NCBI RefSeq assembly: GCF_041296385.1
Contig: NW_027184085.1
Coordinates: forward strand, 11,837,301-11,901,300
Length of the DNA stretch: 64,000 nt
From: Aphelocoma coerulescens
Lineage: Eukaryota; Chordata; Aves; Passeriformes; Corvidae
Reading direction: 5' to 3'
In this document: positions 25,701-40,700 of the stretch, piece by piece
Position numbering within the stretch: the first letter of the stretch is position 1
Layout of the letters: the number at the start of each line of letters is the position of its first letter
Translations under genes and position numbers: made by a program
Notes under the pieces: generated by a model
The model's input: the letters and a program-made list of their open reading frames with translations, nothing else
Databases searched by the model: none
What the model was told of the DNA's origin: nothing

Positions 25701-28700
25701 TGATGTGTTTATCCAGCTGTGAGCTGGGCATTTTGTCCAGAAGGATCCTGTGAGAGACACTATCAAAAGCTTTGCTGAAATGCAAATAGATAAAAATAAC
25801 TTTAACTGGCTTCCCTTGATCAGCTAGGTGGGTTTCACAAGTCCTTGTCATGAATGGAAGTTAGGTTTGACAAGCAGGACTTTCCCCACGTGAAGCCTCA
25901 CTAGCTGTGATCAATGACTGCCTTGTCCTCCAGGTGTTTTTCAATACCTCCCAGAAGAATCTCTTCTGTGATTTTACTGGGCACTGTAGTGAGACTGTAA
26001 TTTCCAGGGTCCTCCTTCTTGCTCTTTTTGAAAACTCAGACAACATTAGCCAGCTTCCAGTCAGCTGGGACCTCTCTGGATTCCCAGGACAGTTCAAAAG
26101 TCTTTGAGAGAGGCCTTGTGATGACATCAGCCAGCTCTTTGGGTATTCTTGAATGAATCCCATCAGGCCCTATGGATTTATAGGAATCTAGCTGGAGCAG
26201 CAGATCCCGCACAAGTTCATGGTCAGCTGAGAATAGATCTTTCTCGCAGCCATGTCCTCCAGCTCAGGCCACTGGGGCCCCCTTAGCCTGTTGTCAGTGT
26301 TGAAGACAGACATTACACATCTCTGCCTTGTCCATGTCCCTGTTTGCGAGGTGGCCGTCCTCATCCTGTAACAGGCTGGTCTTATTTCTGCCCTGCCTTT
26401 TGCCATTAATGTATTTAAAAATAACTCATTCAGTTGTCCTGCACGGTTCTGGGCAGCTTCAACTCCAGTTGAGCTTTGGCTGCATGAATTTTCTCCTTGC
26501 AGTGGCAGCAGCACCTCTGTATTCTTCCTGTATCACGTGACCTACACCACAAGGTGGACATAAACCTTTTTTCACCTTATTTCCAAGCTCACTGCTTAGC
26601 CAAGCTGGCCTTCTGCCTCATCTGCTTGACTTCCAACTCTTAGAATTCCCTGCTCCTGTGCCCTTAGGAGCTGATGCTTAGAAAGTGACCAGCATTGATG
26701 GACCCCAGCACATTCAAAATTATTTTCCAAGGGAGCCCTACTCACTAATTCCCTGAGCAGCCTGGCATCTGCTCTCCTCATGTCCAGGGCTGGAGGTTTG
26801 CTGGCACTTCTCCTCCTGTCAACAGAGATTCTAAACTTGATTGCTTTATTGTCTCTGTGGCCAAGATGGCTGCCAGTCTCCATTCACGAGACCCTCTCTG
26901 TTAACAAGCCACAAATCACCCTTTAATAGCCAGCACTGTGCAGCCAGGGCATAATTCCAGTGGAGAGTGGAGACTGACAGTGGACAATCAAGTCACACCA
27001 TCACTGGGTGCTGCTGTGCCCAACATGCTGGAACTGCAGTATGAACTGGAGCCCAAGGCAGCAAAATGTCATTGTCCACTACTGACATTGCCAATGCGTT
27101 TTTCTCCATTCCTCTGGCAGCAGAGTGCAGGCCTCAGTTTGCTTTCACCTGGAGGGGTGTGCAGTACCCCTGGAACCGACTGCCCCAGGGGTGGAAGCAC
27201 TGTCCCACCATTTGTCATGGGCTGATCCAGGCTGCACTGGAAAAGGGTGAGGCTCCAGAACATTTGCAGTACATTGATGACATCATTGTGTGGGGGAACA
27301 CTGCAGGGGAAGTTTTTGGTAAAGCGGAGAAGATGATCCAGATTCTCCTGAAGGCTGGTTTTGCCATAAAGCAAAACAAGGTCAAGGGACCTGCCCAGGA
27401 AATTCAGTTTTAGGAGTAAAAGGGGAGGATAAAAGTCATCAGATTCCAGTGGGTGTGGCCAACAAAATAGGAGCTATGTCCCTGTCAACCAGGTAGAAGA
27501 AAAGACGGGCTTTCTGAGGCACTGTGGGTTTTTGGGGAAAGCATATTGCAGAGCACAGTCAGATTGTCAGCCCTCTCTATCAAGTGACATGGAAGAAGAG
27601 TGATTTCAAATGGGGTCATGAACAACAAGAAGTTTTTGAACAATTCAAGTGGGAGATTGCCCATGCAGTAGCCCTTGGGCCAGTCAGAACGGGGCAGGAT
27701 GTGAGGAATGTGCTCTACACTGCGGCCGGGGAGAATGATCCTTCCTGGAGCCTGTGGCAGAAGGGACCTGGGGAGACTCAAGGACAACCTCTTGGGTTAT
27801 GGAGTCTGGGATACAGAGGATTTGAAGCCAGTTATACCCCAACTGAGTAAGAGATTCTGGTGGTTTATGAAGGGGTTGAGCTGCCTCAGAAGTGATGGGC
27901 ACCAAAGCAGAGCTAAAAGTCATCCTGCTGGCTTTACATATCACTGAATGAGAGAAATGGACAGTGCTCTACCTCTACACTGACTTGTGGATGTTGGCAA
28001 ACACTCTGTGGGTGTGGCTGGACCGACAGAAAAGGACCGATTGGCAGTGCAGATGGAAACCTACCTGGGCTGCTGAACTGTGGCAAGACATCGCTGCCCC
28101 AGTAGAGAAGTTGGCTGTGAAAGTATGTCATGTAGATGCACATGAATGCAAGAGTCAGGCTGCTGAAGAGCTGTACATCATTGATTTGATCGCTGAGACA
28201 AAAAAAAAAAAAATTTACTTTTATCACAGTGTTTAATTTATGATGGTCCAGATGGTCGCAATAATGTCTAGGTTTCCGAATATGGACAAAGTAAGAAAGA
28301 CCACCAGGATCTCAACCTTTGTTTTATCTCCAGCCAACAGAATGCTAAAATCTGGTTCTTATTCCAAAATTTCTTGTAAAGTTTATTTCCATGGGAGATC
28401 TGGGTATAAAAGCTTTTGTCTCTCTAAATCTTTTCTGAAGTTCTTTTTAGGTTCAAATCATGATTGTTCATTTTTTGTCCCTTCCCCTGCCCTGCAGCAT
28501 TGTTAGGGATGTAATTTAATTTAGATGTTGATATTAAGTTTCCTGAAAAATTGCTTTCCACTTTAGACAAATGCTCAGAAATGCTAATGAAACTCTAGGC
28601 CATGGTTGGATGAATCTGTCCACTGCCAGGATGCTAAATTGGGCTAATTAACTTTTTATTATGTTCAGTATGAGCTGATTGTTAATGTATGGTGAGAGGG

Positions 28701-31700
28701 AATGCTTTTATCTCCACAACAGAGGAGCAATACTTAACTTTGATTTTATAATTTGGCAATACATGAAAAAATCCACATTGCCTACAAACACCACTCTATT
28801 GACAATCATGCAGGCTTTTAAATAAGATCCATGCAGTGGAATTTGTGACAGTGGTTTGTTCCAGGCTCTTGACTTAAACTGCATAGACCATTTCTGTTGG
28901 TTTTGAGCACATGACCCCTCACTTGACCCCTTCAACTAGAGTTGGAAAATTTCATGTTCCAGTTTTTAGTTCTTGCCTACACTTCTGACAGGATTTAAAA
29001 TCAACAGCATCCAGGCTCTATTATACACATTTTTAAAGCAATTTTTGTAAGACATTTTAGCATTTTTATACCTTCATATTATTAAGGGAAAAAAAAGAGA
29101 AGGGGCCATCTTCTGAAGAGACAGAAATTAATCATCTTTGGTTGGATTTCAGTTACAATGATCCTAAATGTCTGGCAAACTGAAACTTTTTACATTATCT
29201 CTTTAGTGATTTCCTATGTTGTAAATCAAACAAATTCTATGTATTTAAAGAACAAACTCCCTATTCCATATAAAGTTCTCTGAGCACTGAGAAGCCTCCC
29301 GATGGGTTTTGCATCTTACATACATGGGGCTTTGTGCAGATGATATCTAAAGTTCAAAGACAAAACAATCAGTCTGCAATTTCTTGTGGGAGCCAGCTCG
29401 TGTCTTCTGTTCTATGTTTGCTTTTTCACACAGCTGATGGCTATTCTTGAGAACAGTTGTGTTTCATTGTCTTTTAGTCGGGCTGTCATCTCAGAGGGAA
29501 GCAAATCCTGTTCTGAAGGGCCCTTATACTCATGTTTGGGTAGCCTGTGAGCCTCCTGCCCACGGGTAGGATCAGCCAAACCTGTAATGCAGCATCAGGC
29601 AGCCGCTGGAATTCCCTGTTAAAGCAACTCCATTTGCAGAGTTGCCAAATACCCAGATTTTGCCAGACCTGGCTAGCTTTCAACAAGTTTGTCAGTTGCT
29701 TGGATCAGAGCACAGCCTAGATGGTTGGAAGTTTTTGTATGCCTGGGTTGAAACAGCTGCAGTTTGGCTCAAGTGGAGGCAAAACCCAGCGCCCCACTTT
29801 CCCATGGGGAACGCTGTGGCTGCTCTCCACACTTGTCCCATCTGAGCTGGCAGGAGAGCCATGAAGGAAGCGTGCCTCTTGTGGGTTGGACCAGAATCAG
29901 CCTCTGTAAGGCTGGAGGGGACAGGGTTAAGGCTGCAGTTGTTCTTCAGATTTGTATCTGTATAATGGGCTGCAGTTGTTTTACATGTTTTTCAAAGACT
30001 TATGCAACCAAATGAGCTGTATGTGTAGATTTTAATTATACCCACTGGCTGTTACTGGCTTAAAAATGTACTCTAATCTAGGAAGGGGAGTAGACAGCCA
30101 AAACAGAGCAATGTGCAAATGTTGAATTTACTTAATTTTTTCTTAAACTTTGAGCTGAGGTCTCAGGCAATAGACTGTGATGGTGGCTGCTTATTTATTG
30201 GACTTATGTTTCAATCTGTTTTCTGCTACCTTCTTTACAGGTGCAGTCTGTGTTAGGAAACTGCTGAAAAGTAGCTGGAAACTAACTGAAAAATGTAGAA
30301 AAGCTCTGAAGTTGCATTTTCCTGCACAAGACTGTGGTCCAGTCCCTACTCCTCTTCAGAAATATGGACTCTTAAGTAGTATAGTTATTATGAAATACAA
30401 AATAAAAAGGATATTGTCATAATAATCTAAAGAGTTTATTTAAAAAAATAATAAAGAGGTCATATTAATGAGTAGTCTTTGAGGAATGTGTTATAAGTAG
30501 ATTAATTAGTATGTGTACATATTATTGCACTTGCTTTGTAATTATCCTATGAAGTAAGAAAAGTTCACTTTGTACAGCTTAATAAAAAAAAGTAAATCCA
30601 AACTGTTGCTTCAAATCTGAAGAGATGGGAAGTACTACGAGTGTAAAAGAAACATGAAGCACAACACATAACCCTGAGCCATCCTTTGTCAATGTCCCTC
30701 AGGTTCATAGGGATATACATGCTCATCAGTTCTTGGAGCATTAAATGCAATTCTTAAGCCTTGCTGGATTTTCATGCTACAAAAATATTTGGGTTTAGAT
30801 TAACCTTTACTCAACTGCTCTCACTCTTTCCAGCCTTTTCCTGGCCTCTTGTTGTGCCAACAGAGTTTGGGATTTTGTTGCTCTAATATTCATGACTTTC
30901 CATATACTATGGCGATTATTTGCAATTGCTGACCCACAGACAGCAGTACCAAGTGAGTTGTGTTGGAGGATAAAGGTCGGGGGAGACAGTAATCATTGCT
31001 CTCATTTTTGGGCTTAATTTTAACTTTGAACTCTGTTGGGTCTTGAAAGGGATGAAGGTGGCTAGCTGGTTTTATCCAGCTTCATGAGGAAAGTCATCTT
31101 GACCTGGGCACATCCTCAGGGATTTCACCCTGTCCTAAAAAGATGTTGTGCCAGAAGGCAGGTATATGGAGAAGGTAACTGTGCACCTGTGTGGACTTTA
31201 TATGTGGGATGTGGTCTTAAAGAAACTATCAGAAGGAATCTTCCCTACTTGTCTGCCTTCCTTATCCCTTGGTACTTGTCTTTGGAGGCTCAGGCCACAC
31301 TGCACAGATTTCTGGGCTCTTTAAGCTTTTTGAGAATTCATCGTTTGTTGTACTTTGTTAATTTTCCTGCCCTACAACTCCAAAAATAAAAGAAGTATGT
31401 CAAAACTACAGACTTTCTGTCAACACCTTAGGAGTGCCCTGAAGCTTCTGCTTGCAGAATCTCTGTTGCATTTTGCTGACATTAGTTACTGAGGAATTTT
31501 AAATAGACACTGTGCAAGAAACTTTATGTGATAAATCTAAATTGAGAGCACTTATGTTTACAATTAATGGTACATGGAAGGGAAGTCCATGCATTTCAGA
31601 CTTGAAGTGGGAGTTTTTGTTACTGTGGTAATAGAGTTTGCCAAAGAAAACTCTCTATGAAAATGGAACTGCTGGAGCACAACCTGAGAATGAAAAGTAT

Positions 31701-34700
31701 AAAGCTGCTGGGGATCCCAGAAATCTCTCTGAAGAGCAGCTGGGTGGATATTTTGCTGAGTTTGAAGGCTAAAATCAGGAGTCTGTAGCTTGCCAGATCC
31801 TGTGTTGCATGATGCAATTGTTTCTTTTCTAATAAGAAAACAGCCATTAAAGAGGCTTGCCTTTAACTAATGTCCTGTAGCTTGAGGTGTGTATGATTGG
31901 AACAAGACTTTTCATGCTGTGATGCAAAGCATGAAAACTGCATTTGTTTTGGTTTCAGTGGTGGTTTTCTTAGTTTTGTTGTTTTTTTGAAAGCTGTCCC
32001 AGAATGCAGGCTGACACAGAAGGTGCATGCAGAGTTTTTACCAGAGGATTCTGTGTGTACTGGGGCAGGGCAGATGCCCTCTCATGTTAAAACAGAAGGA
32101 CACAGGCTGTGTGCAGCAGTTCACTTTGCAGTGGCTGGTGCTAAAGCGGGGAGAGGGGAAAATAATCTCACACAGCTCCTGGTAACTTCATACCTGCCTC
32201 TGTCAACTTCTTAAAATCTTGCACTGCACTCTAGAAGTTGTTTGCAACAACTCATTGATTGAATGTTTTAAAACTCTGAAAACATAGTTTTCCCAGCTTG
32301 TACTGGTGCCACCTCTGATATGAAAACAAAATGTATTTCCTCTCTTTTTCCTATGACAATTTTTGCACTCTTTTGGCTTCATGTATGTGAATGACAGGAT
32401 AATGACATGGATTGCCACCATTTTTGAAAAGCCACATTTTTTACAGTTACTATTGGGAGGAGATAAAATAGGTGCAGTGTGAAGCTGTAATTTTTATTTG
32501 TTTAAAGAAAATAATAAAAAACCCCAAAGAACTAGTAAGGATTGATAGTGATTACCTGTGGATGTCCGATTTTATTTAAGGCAGTCTGATCTGCCAAACA
32601 TCTGTAGAGGTCCTCCATAATTAAATGACTGGTTCTCCCTGAGGCATATATTGTCTCAAATGAGTGACAGTATCTTGATAATGCAGTCAGGAAAAGATGA
32701 AAATTCTTTTGACTTTCATGGTGAAACATCCATGGTTTAATTTTAGGTATAAGTTGAAATTCTATGTGCTGCTCCTTATTTTTCACTGACAGACTGCATC
32801 TGTGCTGTGTGATGAAACAGTGGAAGGCAGCTTTGGTTTTCAACTGATTTTGTTCCCTGTGCCAGCTCGCCAGCCACACAGTGACCTACCTACCTGTGCT
32901 GGTGCAAGGAGGAGGCAGGACCCAGAGAGGGCTTGCACAGGAAAGCAGAAACCTCCAGTTTCAGGACCATTCTGGGGCTTTCCCAATCATTTAATCTGAA
33001 GGTGGTAATTTTTCAACTATTAAGTTCAGGGTGTGTCAAAAAGGGCTTACTTCCAAGATTGTTTTAATGCTGATAAAATCTCAGGCCCTTCACAGGTCAG
33101 TAAACCGTATTCTTCTACAGTGACTGGTCATGATGCCACATGTGCGAGGAAATCACACTGGACTTCCTGCTGTGTGACACCAGGTATTTTCTTCATGCAC
33201 AGAAGGTGCTGCTCTAGTAGTGACTCATGGCCCTTTCTCCTTCAGGCCAGGTCTCGGGAACTCTGGCGTTTCTGCCACTCAGCCTGTGGTGGAAAGCAAT
33301 CAAAAGCCAGATATCATCTACTGTGTTTATTTTAGCAGTTGTTTTTGAAGGAGGAGTTGAGGCCTTGAGGGATAGCAGTGTAAGCTAGGAGCTGCTTCTA
33401 AAATATATAAAAGCTCTAGTCAGTTCAGAAAGTCAGCCAGGTTATCAGTAAGTCACTTTGTGGTTGAGATAGCTGGTGAATTGCTTGCCTCTTTGATCTG
33501 GTAGTAGCAAAGCTTAAATGTCTCCCATTTATATATATATATATATATTTTTTTTTTAAAATCAGCAATACAAGGTCTCTAGGCAGCTCTGTATCTTTAT
33601 TTTACTATTCTTGTTTGTTTGTGTGAAGGTATTGGTTGGTGGGGAAACTATAAATCATCAAACTGCTGGCAGACAAGTTAGACTTTTTGAAAGTCAACAA
33701 AGGGTTGACATCCATTAGAAAATGAAGAAGAATGATCTGCCTTGGGGAGGGATGTTTTTACTCAAAATAAACCTTGACAATGAATGTATATGAGTTCATA
33801 GTGTTTTTCAAACATTCTTGCACTTAAAATATTTTCAGAGCACTCCGATTAAAATGACAGAGAACAATAGTATTATACACTTGTATATAAGTTTGACTGG
33901 GTTCCATGTTTGTCATAATAGGAAATAGCAAATACAATATTCACTCAGCATCCATAATTCAGCCATGTCCTTTATTTGCTTTGGATTTTGGTAAGTAGTG
34001 TGTTGAACTACTTTCAGGCCCTGGAGAAAATCTGTGTTACAGAGAATGCTAATTCTGCCCAGAAAAGAACTCTGGAGCATGACCTTGCCAAACAGAGATT
34101 GAACCCTTTGATTGGGTATAATTTTTCTGCTTTTTTCCCCCTTGTTTTTCTTTCCACAAATGAAAATTTCCTTGTTAGAAGGTTACTGTCTTAAATTAAG
34201 ACTTGATATTTATTTTTTCTGATTTTATCATGTTCCGCTTTACTTTTGTGGCACTTCCCCTAGATATATGGACCACCCAGTTGTTTTAAGCCAGCTGTCA
34301 AAATAACATTCAGTAAGAGGATTTGCAGGAAGTAGCTCTGCAAATGGTTAAGCAGAGAACCTGAGTATAGCAGACCCATGTCTTACTGCTAATACCACCT
34401 TAGCAATTGCCATCAGCTACAGTTTTACAGGTCTAACCCCTAAATGGGGATTGTTTCTGTTCTTCTACTTATGGTGTAATAATTTGTAAAGAAAAGTCTT
34501 ATGTGAGCTGAGTACTAAAAATTACAGTCCTTTTTCATTTAAGTTAGACTGACATTTAAATAATTTCTGAAAACACTCATTATTGGTCTTTTGACAAAGA
34601 CTGGCTCTATCAGAACTCTTGTGCTTTGTCTGTCAGATGCTGGTTAAAGAAGTCTTCATTCCCTCACTGGCTTAATTTTGTAACCAAAATGTGGAAAAGG

Positions 34701-37700
34701 TCCTTTTCCCTGAATAAGGGATGGGCTTGTTTAGGACAGCTGTAAGTGTTCCACCGTTGACATCTCCTGTCTATTCTTAGATTCCTAAGAAATCTGCTGC
34801 TTCAGATTAGTTCAGGGATGTCATACACAGCTGTGCCCTCTGTTCAGGCAGCATCATAAAAAACATATATCAGTGTGGGGTTTTTATGTGAGTAACATTT
34901 CAGGTCAAGAAATTTGAGGTCCTGACAAGATTTTGAGATGATAGTCATGTAGCTGCTCTCCAGTTGAACCTGAATCTCATGAAATGAGTTCACTCTTACT
35001 CTAAAGGCCTGTTTACACCAACTGGGCTTTGCATTCCTCACAACAAACATAATTTTTCACTTTTTCTTGTTAAGGACTGAGTAATTATGAGACTTGTACG
35101 TTCCCAATAGGAAAAAGCAGTGTCAACCTAGTGATCTTTCATCTGCTGCAGAGGTGGGTCTTGAACCACTGGGAATGGTAGCTGCTCCTCTGCTCACTGA
35201 AAGGTCTCAATACAGTAATAAAAGACCATCCTGCCCCTCAGGAAGAACAGAAATGTTTTACAGCAATAAAAGAAGTCTGTCTCGAATCAGTTCAGGATGG
35301 GCTATCAAGATGTGGCTCTAAGTGGCAGTAGCAGGCTTATCTATTGTGAAGGGAAAATGAACTATGTTGTAATGGGATTTTCAGCTGAATGAGAATCCAA
35401 CCCTCAGTGTGGCCCTTGGTCCAAATCATTACATGCTTGTTTTTGTTTACCTAAGTCATTGCACAACCAGGAAATGGGAGGAAAAGTTGTTTGTTTTCAT
35501 GTCAAGGAAAGTTTATTCATGGAAGATGCAAGTAAAATGCACCACTCCTTAAGGCGTCCAGATGGTGAGAACTCCAGTGTTTGGAAACCTGCAACTTTTC
35601 TTTCAAATGTTTTAGGAAATTATGTAGCTTGTAAAGAATTTTTCTGTACTGAAATGAATGTCTACAAGCTTCTTTGTTTCAAGAGCCTCCCTTGCTACAT
35701 AGGAGTCCTCAGTATCTACTACTCAAACGTTTGGGTCTGTGGTTTTCTTTGTTTTGGGTCTGGTGTTTTGTTCATTTGGGTTTTTCTAACTAAAAAAAAA
35801 CAATCAACCAAAAAACAAACAAACAAACCAGGGGCTATTAACTTTAAAATCAGAATTGCCCCTTAATGGGGAGGTTTTGCCCAACACTCTGTAAATAGTT
35901 CAATTTAAACATGACTATAATAGGTTCACCCCAGTCTGGAGTCGTTCTCCTCTCTGTTGAGCAGGACTTCTGTTTACTAAACCAGCAGTTAAGTAACTGT
36001 ATCCCCCATTCCCTTCCAGTTATTTTGAGACTGTTAAGAAAAAATATCTCACTACAGGTTTATGTGAGAGATGGTAGCAGTACAATGATGCAGGGAGGAG
36101 ACACACAGCAAGCAGCTCTTTGTGAAATAAAACATCTGTGTGTGTGATGACTTGTTGAGAACTGCCATGAGAGTTGGTTTTTTTTGGTGGGATTCATGTG
36201 TTCATAGAAGCATAGCCTGAAAAGAGTTAATTTTTCTTTTCTCTGATACTTTTTTGCAGTCGGATTTTACCTAAATAAAACTTCTTTAGCACTTGCGTGT
36301 TCATGTTGCATTTGGCACCATCCTACACGGTCTGTCCATAAAACCTCAGTGCCCTATATTTAGCCAAGTTATTATTATTCAGGTATTTATTATTGCTATG
36401 AATATTGTCAAATGTAAGTTGGCCAAGTGCATGCTTCACTATCTTCCTAATACATAAGTGAATTTGATTGTATTTTGTGTTTATACAAATGTATCTGAAC
36501 ATGTTTTGGTATTTGCTGGTATGTTTTGCTGGCTAAATTAGAGGTGTTGGAATTTGTCAGACTCCTCTTGTGTCCCTCCCCCAGTTATTTTCCCAGAGCC
36601 TGAGAAACCACTTCTTCCAAAGAAGAATGTTTACACAACTTTGCATTGGTCACCAAGTAGATGAAGTTTTGATTTTGAATGACTGGAGAACAGACAGCAG
36701 CAGTGCTTCTTGCGCTCTTGGAAGCATTAACTCTTCAGTTTGTTCGTGGCAGTAGAATTCACAGGATGAACACAGAATACTTTTATATTTGCAGAGAAGG
36801 GTTGAAAGCTTAAGTGCTGCCTGTCTGCCATTTGCAATCAGCAGCAGCCAATGTGGAAGGAAGGACTCCTTGTGGGAAGTGAGGTGGTTGCTGTCCTTGA
36901 TAGAGGACTCTGTTCCAGGAGCTCTCCTGTTTTGATTAGTCCTCCTCTCTTTGCCAGATGTCATGTGTAGGTCTCTTTCTCTGCTAAGTTTTCAAGAAGG
37001 CTGCAAAGAAGTCTATGGCTCAGAGAAACCTGGTGTTGCAGTTCACAGACTCTGTGTCTGAAATACCCATTTCATTCCTGCCTGTTGTTCCAAGTTTCCC
37101 TGGTTAGCAGGCTGAACTTTCAATGTTAGCTTTAACACTTAAAGGAAGCAGTTGTTCAAAATATAAATTTCTAAATACAACTAAATACAGTAGTTGACCT
37201 GGCTCCATGGTTTATGATGTTTCTTTTACATTCCACAGGAAAATCCCTTTTATGCAGGGGTGCATGATGTTAAAAATTAATACCTTCCTTTGAAAGATAT
37301 TAGAAACCCTCCCAGGAATTCTGGCTCTTTCAGTTTGCTGCATGTTTGATGATGGTCCTAACTTTCCACACACAAAGAAATAGCAGTTAGAAGTGTTTTG
37401 TCCTGAATTTGTGTTTTACATTACTCCCACTGAAAAACTGCTTTGTGTGCATCAGGCTGAGGTTGGTAGGACCCACATGGTAGCAGGATGTCTGCCCATA
37501 TCTTAAGACTTGACAACGTCGGCATGCTATGCATCAGGAGGATATAAACTTCTCTGTTTTCAGAAGCTTTTCCTTCAGTTTTGCTTCAGGGCAAAGTGAA
37601 GTCAGCAGCATCTCTATAGCGCTGCTCCTGTGAATCTTGAAGTGCCCAGCCTGAGGATGTCAAACATGAAATTTCAGCTGTAAAAACGCTTGAATTCAGT

Positions 37701-40700
37701 GTAATTTCTTTGGTCTGTTCTGTAATTACATCTTAGGTAATTGATGCTTGGAAGCGCATCCTGCCACGGTGTGGTTGGTAACGTCTGCAGTTTCATGCCG
37801 TTTAAACAAGAGGTGCTTGGGGTGAACAGCAAAACCAAAAGTGGAAAAAATACATTTCTGGCATAGTCTCACGAATATCCAGTAGCTTTGATTTCTCCAG
37901 GTGATACAGCAAAGTGTTTTCCCCCACCCATACACAAAAGAAAGATGAGCTCTATAAAGGACAGTGCAGAAGCACAACTTCATTTCATCTAATTAAGGAA
38001 TTGCAGAATCATGTTTTAGAGGAACTAGATTTTGTGCACTGAAAGGGGAAAATCTAACTAAACCTGACTAAATCTAACTAAATCTGACTGACTAAAATGA
38101 CTAGAAAAAAGTTATTGTGACTATTTTCTTTACTAATTCCCCAAGCCCAGGCATCCTTTGGGGATATATTACATCACTAGGGACATAAGTTTAGAAATTG
38201 TGTGGGACCAGATGTACATAAAGTATATGATATGGATTAATGGGACAGCAGCCTGTGTAAAATCATAGAGTCGTGGCATTGTTCAGGATGGAAAAGACTT
38301 CTAAGATCACTGAGTCCAACCAGTAACCCAGCAACCCAAGTCCACCACTAAACAGTGTTCCCCCACCTGTGGTGCATATACACATCTCTTAAATATGGTC
38401 AAGAGCCTTGCAGGGATGGTAACTCCACCACCTCCCTGGGCAGCCTTTTCCAGTGTTTGACAACTCTTTCAATCAGGAAATTTTTCCTCATGTCCAATCT
38501 AAATCTCCCCTGGTGCAGCTTGAGGCCATTTCCTCTCATCCTGTCCCAAGTTACCTGGGAGAAGAGACCAACCCCCACCTGGCTACACCCTCCTTTCAGG
38601 GAGCTGTAGAGGGTGATAAGGTCCCTCCTGAGCCTCCTTTTCTCCAGACTAAACATCCCCAGCTCCCTCAGCCGCTCCTCATAGAACTGGTTTTCTAAAT
38701 GCTTTGCCAGCCTCATTGCCCTTCTCTGGACATGTTCCAGCACATCAATATCTTTCTTGTAATAAGGGTCCCAAAATGAACACTATTCGAGGTGCAGTAT
38801 GAAAGTATGACTACAAAGTCTTTCTGATGTTCCCTCTCACTGCCAGAGCTGTTATCTTCTTGGGAGGCAGTGGAGGGATGCCAAAAGATCTAAGGACACG
38901 GAGGAAAGAACTTGCCAGTATGTGGTTTGTGAATGCAAGAGAAAAGATATCTTAAGAAAAGTGACATGTAAATGTTCTCTTCCAGTTTTCACCTGGCAGC
39001 CATGAAAGGGCATGCAGAGTGTCTCAGGATCATGGTGACACATGGTGCAGATGTGACAGCTCAAGATGGTGCAGGTATGCCTCTCTGAACCTATACAAGT
39101 AGCATGATACACTCAATTTGCTTACGTAGTTCTTGATGAAACACTCTTGATTTTCAGAGTGAAAACACTGATTTGACAACTTTGCTTTTCCCCACACAGA
39201 GTGTAGGAAAAGCAGGTGTAACAGTTGCAGGTTTAGGCATAATTGCTTTCCTGCACAGAGAATTCAGATTCTGAAGTCCTTAAAAACTTTTGTCCTAATA
39301 CTAAAAATTTCAGCATTTATAGTGGACTCCAGATGTAAAATAGTTGTTCAATCTTTTAAATTGTTATTTTTAAGTTAAAAAAAAAAAAAGAAAATAATTC
39401 TCCTCCTCCAGCTCTTATTATTTCAGGCTGCATCAAGATCTCCAGTTTTGCTTTTATGTTTATCCAAGCTGTTAATCCCATTAACTTTACAGGAGTTGCA
39501 GTAAGACATTTCCTCAGGATTATGACATAGTGAAAACAGCTGATACAGGCCAAAACAGAGCTGAGAGCTATTAAGTATGATGTTTCAGTTCTCAAAAGTC
39601 CTATGCTTAATTACTTCTCCACTAGGAGGATGATGGGAGCTGAATTTGAAACTGGCAAATTCTTTAGTAGATTTCAGTTGACACATGGGTGGATTCTGTG
39701 CCCAGCATTTTCTCTGGCTAGCTGAGCCACCTGGATGACCTGTCAGCATTCTGTCTCTCCAGTAATGATATGTAAATGCTGGGCTCATGGGTTCTGCTTT
39801 TGGTCACTTATTGCAGCCTGAGGGAATCTCTGTCATATGTCGGAATGATTTGCCTTTATAAAAAAGTGTCTGTGATACTGGAAGAAGCATCATATTTTAC
39901 ACAATGATAAGGGAATATATGTATCTGATGCAGACTATTACTCAGAATTCCTGCTTCACCTTGCCTGCTGATTTATTAGTTGTTTGAGTAGTAAGAAGAT
40001 GCCTGTCGACTTCCACCTGAGAGTGTCGGCCCAGTGCTCATTAGTGAAATCCTTCTCTGTAAAAGTCACATCACTTGCAATGAGTTTCCTGTCACATGTG
40101 TCTTTGTCCTTACTGAGTACTAAATCCTGGTTCCTTCTTTTCTTAGTTGCATGGATAATTTGTTCTTTTGCTGTCTTGTCATCTTCAATTTTTCAGATGC
40201 TCTGTAATTTGAAACTGTAGGAGAGTCTTCAGTGATTCATCATAAGTCCATAGTCAGTAAATCATGGCACTGCGTAGCTAAATATGAACTCAGAGATGCT
40301 AAATTAATTGAAATGCAAACCAATGCAGACCTGTGTTTGATAGGGAATCGGGAATCTATGAGGTGCAAACTAAAGTACCTGTGTTCAAGTCTTCTATGTG
40401 CACTTCATGGATGACACAATACATTTGTAGGTGATGAATTTGGCGGGTTATGCTCTTGATTCTGGGTTACTTTTTCATTGCCAAATAGCAAATATCAGGA
40501 AGACACTGACAGACATCTGTGTGAGAGGGAGGCTGAGTAATATTGGAAAATGGTTTTCTAAGAAACAAGACATAATGTACAGTCTTAGACTTATGTCTGC
40601 CAAGGTGTAGTCTGACACAATGTTTGTGTCACTCCTTTATATGAATCAAGACTTTAAGATTATTCTGTTACCTGCCTGAACAATGGTCTGTAATAAAGAC

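Larger units (their letters stand above)
19739..38985 (+). other. RAI14: Large RAI14 intron (19.2 kb) with most of the gene's retroelements
   Basis: The intron separates the first and second recognised ankyrin exons. It holds CR1 fragments at 21892-22780, 24691-26945 and 38263-38805 and an ERV pol fragment at 26946-28213. The intervals 19739-21891, 22781-24690 and 28214-38262 are AT-rich with only simple repeats, and no exon or RNA gene is recognised in them. Confidence 0.85.

Noticed and set aside
24720..25753. Several 60-150-codon open frames on plus
   Set aside because: They are antisense shadows of the minus-strand CR1 element.
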